Shown here piece by piece: positions 6,269 to 8,242 of a DNA stretch of 8,242 bases. Positions within the stretch are counted from its first letter, which is position 1; each line of letters begins with the position of its first letter. The position numbers were made by a program, and so were the translations under genes. The notes under the pieces were generated by a model. The model was given only the letters and a program-made list of their open reading frames with translations, was not told the DNA's origin and did not search any database. The stretch spans positions 1-8,242 of the forward strand of contig DNHN01000245.1 of NCBI GenBank assembly GCA_003485825.1, given 5' to 3'. The stretch comes from Bacteroidota bacterium. Lineage in GTDB: Bacteria > Bacteroidota > Bacteroidia > NS11-12g > UBA9320.

Positions 6269-7261
6269 ATGAGTTTACATGATTTACGATTAGAAGTAAT
6301 GTCTACCATAGGAAAGTCTATGGATGATTTACTAGATAAATTTTTAAAACCAATAGAAACCAACTGGCAACCGTCAGATCTTTTGCCTGACTCACGCAAC
6401 CCAGAGTTTTTTGATGTGGTAAAGGAAATCCAAGAGTTAGCCAAGGAGATGGACTATGACCTGCTTACAGTGCTCATAGGCGATACTATTACTGAAGAAG
6501 CTCTTCCTACCTATGAGTCTTGGCTGATGGATGTAGAAGGTGTAAATCAACAGTACAATAATGGTGGACCAAATGGATGGAGTCAATGGGTACGTGGATG
6601 GACCGCAGAAGAAAATAGACACGGCGATCTACTAAACAAATACCTATACATCTGCGGTAGAGTAGATATGCGTGAAATGGAAATCACCACGCAGCACCTT
6701 ATTAATGACGGTTTTGATATCGGTACGGATAAAAATCCATACAAGAACTTCGTATACACGAGTTTTCAAGAGCAAGCGACCAATGTGTCTCACCGTAGAG
6801 TAGCTACTTTAGTTAAAAAAACGGGAAACTCACTACTGGCCAAGATCAATGGAATCATAGCTGCAGATGAAGCACGTCATGCTACTGCTTACTCAGCTTT
6901 CGTACAGCGAATATTCGAACTTGACCCAAGTCAGATGATGACTGCTTTCGAAGATATGATGCGCAGGAAAATAGTGATGCCAGCCCACTTCATGAGACAA
7001 ACAGGTGATAAGGCTGGAGAACTGTGGGAACACTTCAGTGACGCAGCACAACGCACCAAAGTATACACTGCTCAAGACTACATAGACATACTCTCTGGCC
7101 TTATAAAAGAGTGGGATATAGAACATATCACAGATTTAAACGCTGCCGGCGAAAAAGCACGCGACTACCTAATGGCCTTGCCAGATAGACTGCAACGCGT
7201 AACCAACCGCATGAAGGACCCTGAGAAGGAGTACGAGTTTAAGTGGATAGGGACGCATTAA
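6269..7261 (+). CDS. Acyl-ACP desaturase (stearoyl-ACP 9-desaturase family, soluble di-iron)
   Basis: This is a 330-residue soluble di-iron desaturase that inserts a cis double bond in acyl chains bound to acyl carrier protein, using O2 and reduced ferredoxin. All six iron ligands of the castor enzyme have counterparts at the right spacing: Glu77 (in ITEEALPTYES), Glu115 and His118 (EENRHG), Glu168 (FQEQATNVSH), and Glu201 and His204 (DEARHA). The segments WLMDVEGV, GWSQWVRGWTAEENRHGD and GFDIGTDKNPYKNFVYTSFQ are family hallmarks. I chose the ATG at 6269 because MSLHDLRLEVM resembles the usual start (short helix, RxEVM); an upstream TTG at 6245 adds eight atypical residues, and an ATG at 6299 would trim the first helix. 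The gene is followed at once by a palindrome and then by the ywbE-like gene. It probably tunes membrane fluidity under aerobic growth. Confidence 0.93.
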   Translation: MSLHDLRLEVMSTIGKSMDDLLDKFLKPIETNWQPSDLLPDSRNPEFFDVVKEIQELAKEMDYDLLTVLIGDTITEEALPTYESWLMDVEGVNQQYNNGGPNGWSQWVRGWTAEENRHGDLLNKYLYICGRVDMREMEITTQHLINDGFDIGTDKNPYKNFVYTSFQEQATNVSHRRVATLVKKTGNSLLAKINGIIAADEARHATAYSAFVQRIFELDPSQMMTAFEDMMRRKIVMPAHFMRQTGDKAGELWEHFSDAAQRTKVYTAQDYIDILSGLIKEWDIEHITDLNAAGEKARDYLMALPDRLQRVTNRMKDPEKEYEFKWIGTH

Positions 7262-7264
7262 CAC

Positions 7265-7288
7265 AAATCTAAGCTTAAGTTTAGATTT
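7265..7288. repeat. 24-bp near-perfect palindrome between desaturase and ywbE-like gene
   Basis: The left half AAATCTAAGCTT and right half AAGTTTAGATTT are reverse complements except for one pair (G at 7273 opposite T at 7280, a G-U wobble in RNA). It begins three bases after the desaturase stop. The symmetry has no spacer and centres on CTTAAG, and no T run follows it (the next bases are ATATTTC). It is therefore a poor intrinsic terminator and could equally be an operator for a dimeric regulator, or a weak 3'-end-protecting hairpin. Confidence 0.6.
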
Positions 7289-7304
7289 ATATTTCATTCG
7301 AAAA

Positions 7305-7508
7305 ATGCTATCAGGAGAATACAGAAAGAACATCACCATAGGCGCAGAGGTGGAGATAGTGCAGAAGAATCATCAGCGTACAGGTGAGCTTACTAGTGGT
7401 TTCGTACAACGAATCCTTACTAAATCTCCTCAGCACACGCATGGCATTAAAGTACTGCTAGAAACCGGTGAAGTGGGTCGAGTGAAAAATGTGCTAGAGG
7501 AAGATTAG
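7305..7508 (+). CDS. ywbE: YwbE family protein (DUF2196)
   Basis: This is a 67-residue protein matching the YwbE/DUF2196 family over its whole length. It has the N-terminal R-x-N-I-x-x-G-x-x-V-x-I-V pattern, the QRTGELTSG turn, the ILTKSPQHTHGIKVLLETGEVGRVKNVL core, and a short acidic end. The fold is probably a small beta-barrel of the KOW/SH3 kind; no molecular function is established, and I offer none. It starts 43 bases after the desaturase and is likely read with it unless the intervening palindrome separates them. TATATTTC at 7288-7295 is a one-mismatch -7 box just before its ATG and could give it an independent start. Confidence 0.88.
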   Translation: MLSGEYRKNITIGAEVEIVQKNHQRTGELTSGFVQRILTKSPQHTHGIKVLLETGEVGRVKNVLEED

Positions 7509-7603
7509 CCTTTGATAAGTTGTTCTCTTTTTAGTTAAAACACGCTCCTTACAAGCAATACAAATACTTCTCAACTATTTTACGAATTATCTGTTAAATA
7601 ACC

Positions 7604-8080
7604 ATGAGTAATTTCTACGATTTAACAGCAAAGACACCCGCAGGACAAGAACTAAAAATGGCTGACTATAAAGGCAAGCCAGTTCTTATCATTAATACCG
7701 CTACACAGTGTGGGCTCACGCCACAGTTTGACGGCTTAGAGAAACTACATCAAGACTATAAAGATAAAGGCTTAGTAGTACTCGGCTTCCCATGCAATCA
7801 GTTTGCTGGACAAGAACCAGAAACCAATGACACTATAGTAGAGACTTGCAAAATAAATCACGGAGTAACGTTCCAGCTTACCGAAAAAGTAGATGTAAAC
7901 GGAGCTAATACGCATCCTATATTTAAGCACCTGAAAAAAGAGAAAGGTGGTTTTCTTTTACCAAAAATCAAATGGAACTTTACGAAGTTTTTAGTCAACA
8001 AAGAAGGAGAAGTAGTCAAACGCTATGCTCCCACCACTACCCCAGATAAGATAGCTGGAGACATAGAGAAAGCGCTATAA
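7604..8080 (+). CDS. Thiol (cysteine) glutathione peroxidase family protein
   Basis: This is a 158-residue thioredoxin-fold peroxidase of the usual bacterial length. The peroxidatic Cys36 sits in NTATQCGLTP, replacing the selenocysteine of animal enzymes. The rest of the catalytic tetrad is present: Gln70 (FAGQEP), Trp124 and Asn125 (KWNF). Cys64 lies in the hallmark GFPCNQF, and Cys82 (VETCK) is at the position of the resolving cysteine of thioredoxin-dependent members. It therefore probably reduces H2O2 and lipid hydroperoxides in the cytoplasm with electrons from thioredoxin, not glutathione; this preference is inferred from Cys82. No signal peptide is present. It lies 95 bases after the ywbE-like gene, so it may be in the same transcript or have its own promoter; I see no exact -7 box. 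A terminator follows 84 bases past the stop. Confidence 0.95.
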   Translation: MSNFYDLTAKTPAGQELKMADYKGKPVLIINTATQCGLTPQFDGLEKLHQDYKDKGLVVLGFPCNQFAGQEPETNDTIVETCKINHGVTFQLTEKVDVNGANTHPIFKHLKKEKGGFLLPKIKWNFTKFLVNKEGEVVKRYAPTTTPDKIAGDIEKAL

Positions 8081-8164
8081 CACTTAGTAATTCTTCTGCA
8101 AACCTTCTTTCATTACACATTCTTTTGTGTATCGCTATTTCAGGACTATACGCTAAAGCACAAA

Positions 8165-8193
8165 AAAAGAGCAGACGATACGTCTGCTCTTTT
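8165..8193. terminator. Bidirectional-looking intrinsic terminator
   Basis: A perfect 13-bp stem pairs 8165-8177 (AAAAGAGCAGACG) with 8181-8193 around an ATA loop. On the plus strand the run after the G-C core is four T residues, ending the peroxidase transcript. On the minus strand the A run at 8162-8168 gives seven U residues, which is the stronger terminator. This suggests a minus-strand gene ending just to the right. Minus-strand stops in two frames (8198-8196 and 8208-8206) are compatible with that, but too little sequence remains to name it. Confidence 0.88.
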
Positions 8194-8242
8194 ACTTATT
8201 GATTTCTATGATAGATTCGCTTCGGCGGATAAGAAATCTCTA

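Noticed and set aside
8114..8131. TACACA / TGTGTA hairpin after the peroxidase
   Set aside because: The stem is only 6 bp and A-T rich, with no T run. The much stronger stem at 8165-8193 accounts for termination.
8196..8242. 3' end of a minus-strand gene entering from the right
   Set aside because: Two frames are open to the edge (stops at 8198-8196 and 8208-8206), but 11-15 codons are too few to choose a frame or product. The stronger U tract on that strand only makes such a gene plausible.

Overview
The window comes from a bacterium of the phylum Bacteroidota, most likely a flavobacteria-like member. The evidence is the gene order and protein type of an alternative complex III (ACIII) operon, a loose Bacteroidota-style lipobox, poor or absent Shine-Dalgarno sequences, two good TAnnTTTG-type -7 boxes, and low to moderate GC. 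Identifications rest on motif reading and recall of family sequences; no database search was run.

Layout. (1) Positions 1-2962, plus strand: the 3' end of actC, then complete actD, actE and actF, tightly spaced and closed by a strong hairpin terminator at 2980-3015. These are the last four genes of the operon for the quinol:cytochrome c oxidoreductase that replaces the bc1 complex. (2) 3084-3671, plus strand: a single-heme c-type lipoprotein of the DUF3365 (Tll0287-like) family. (3) 3668-about 4405, minus strand: the decayed remains of an outer-membrane beta-barrel gene, with one in-frame nonsense codon and at least two frameshifts. About 290 bp of unassignable, probably also decaying DNA follows. 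(4) 4693-5931, minus strand: an RhlE-type DEAD-box RNA helicase. (5) A roughly 320 bp divergent intergenic region. (6) 6269-8080, plus strand: an acyl-ACP desaturase, a small YwbE-family protein and a thiol (Cys) glutathione peroxidase, with a near-perfect palindrome between the first two. (7) A bidirectional-looking terminator at 8165-8193, probably shared with a convergent gene entering from the right.

Function. The Act proteins carry electrons from membrane quinol to periplasmic c-type carriers or directly to a terminal oxidase. The DUF3365 lipoprotein is a further exported heme protein and could sense or carry electrons or ligands in the same compartment, but nothing proves a link. The desaturase and the peroxidase fit membrane-lipid adjustment and hydroperoxide defence, and the helicase fits RNA remodelling. 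I found no CRISPR array, mobile element, tRNA, rRNA or clearly new multi-gene system. The points most worth a second look are the eroding barrel gene, the heme lipoprotein beside the ACIII operon, the His-rich segment of ActF, very short predicted leaders at two genes, and the palindrome after the desaturase.
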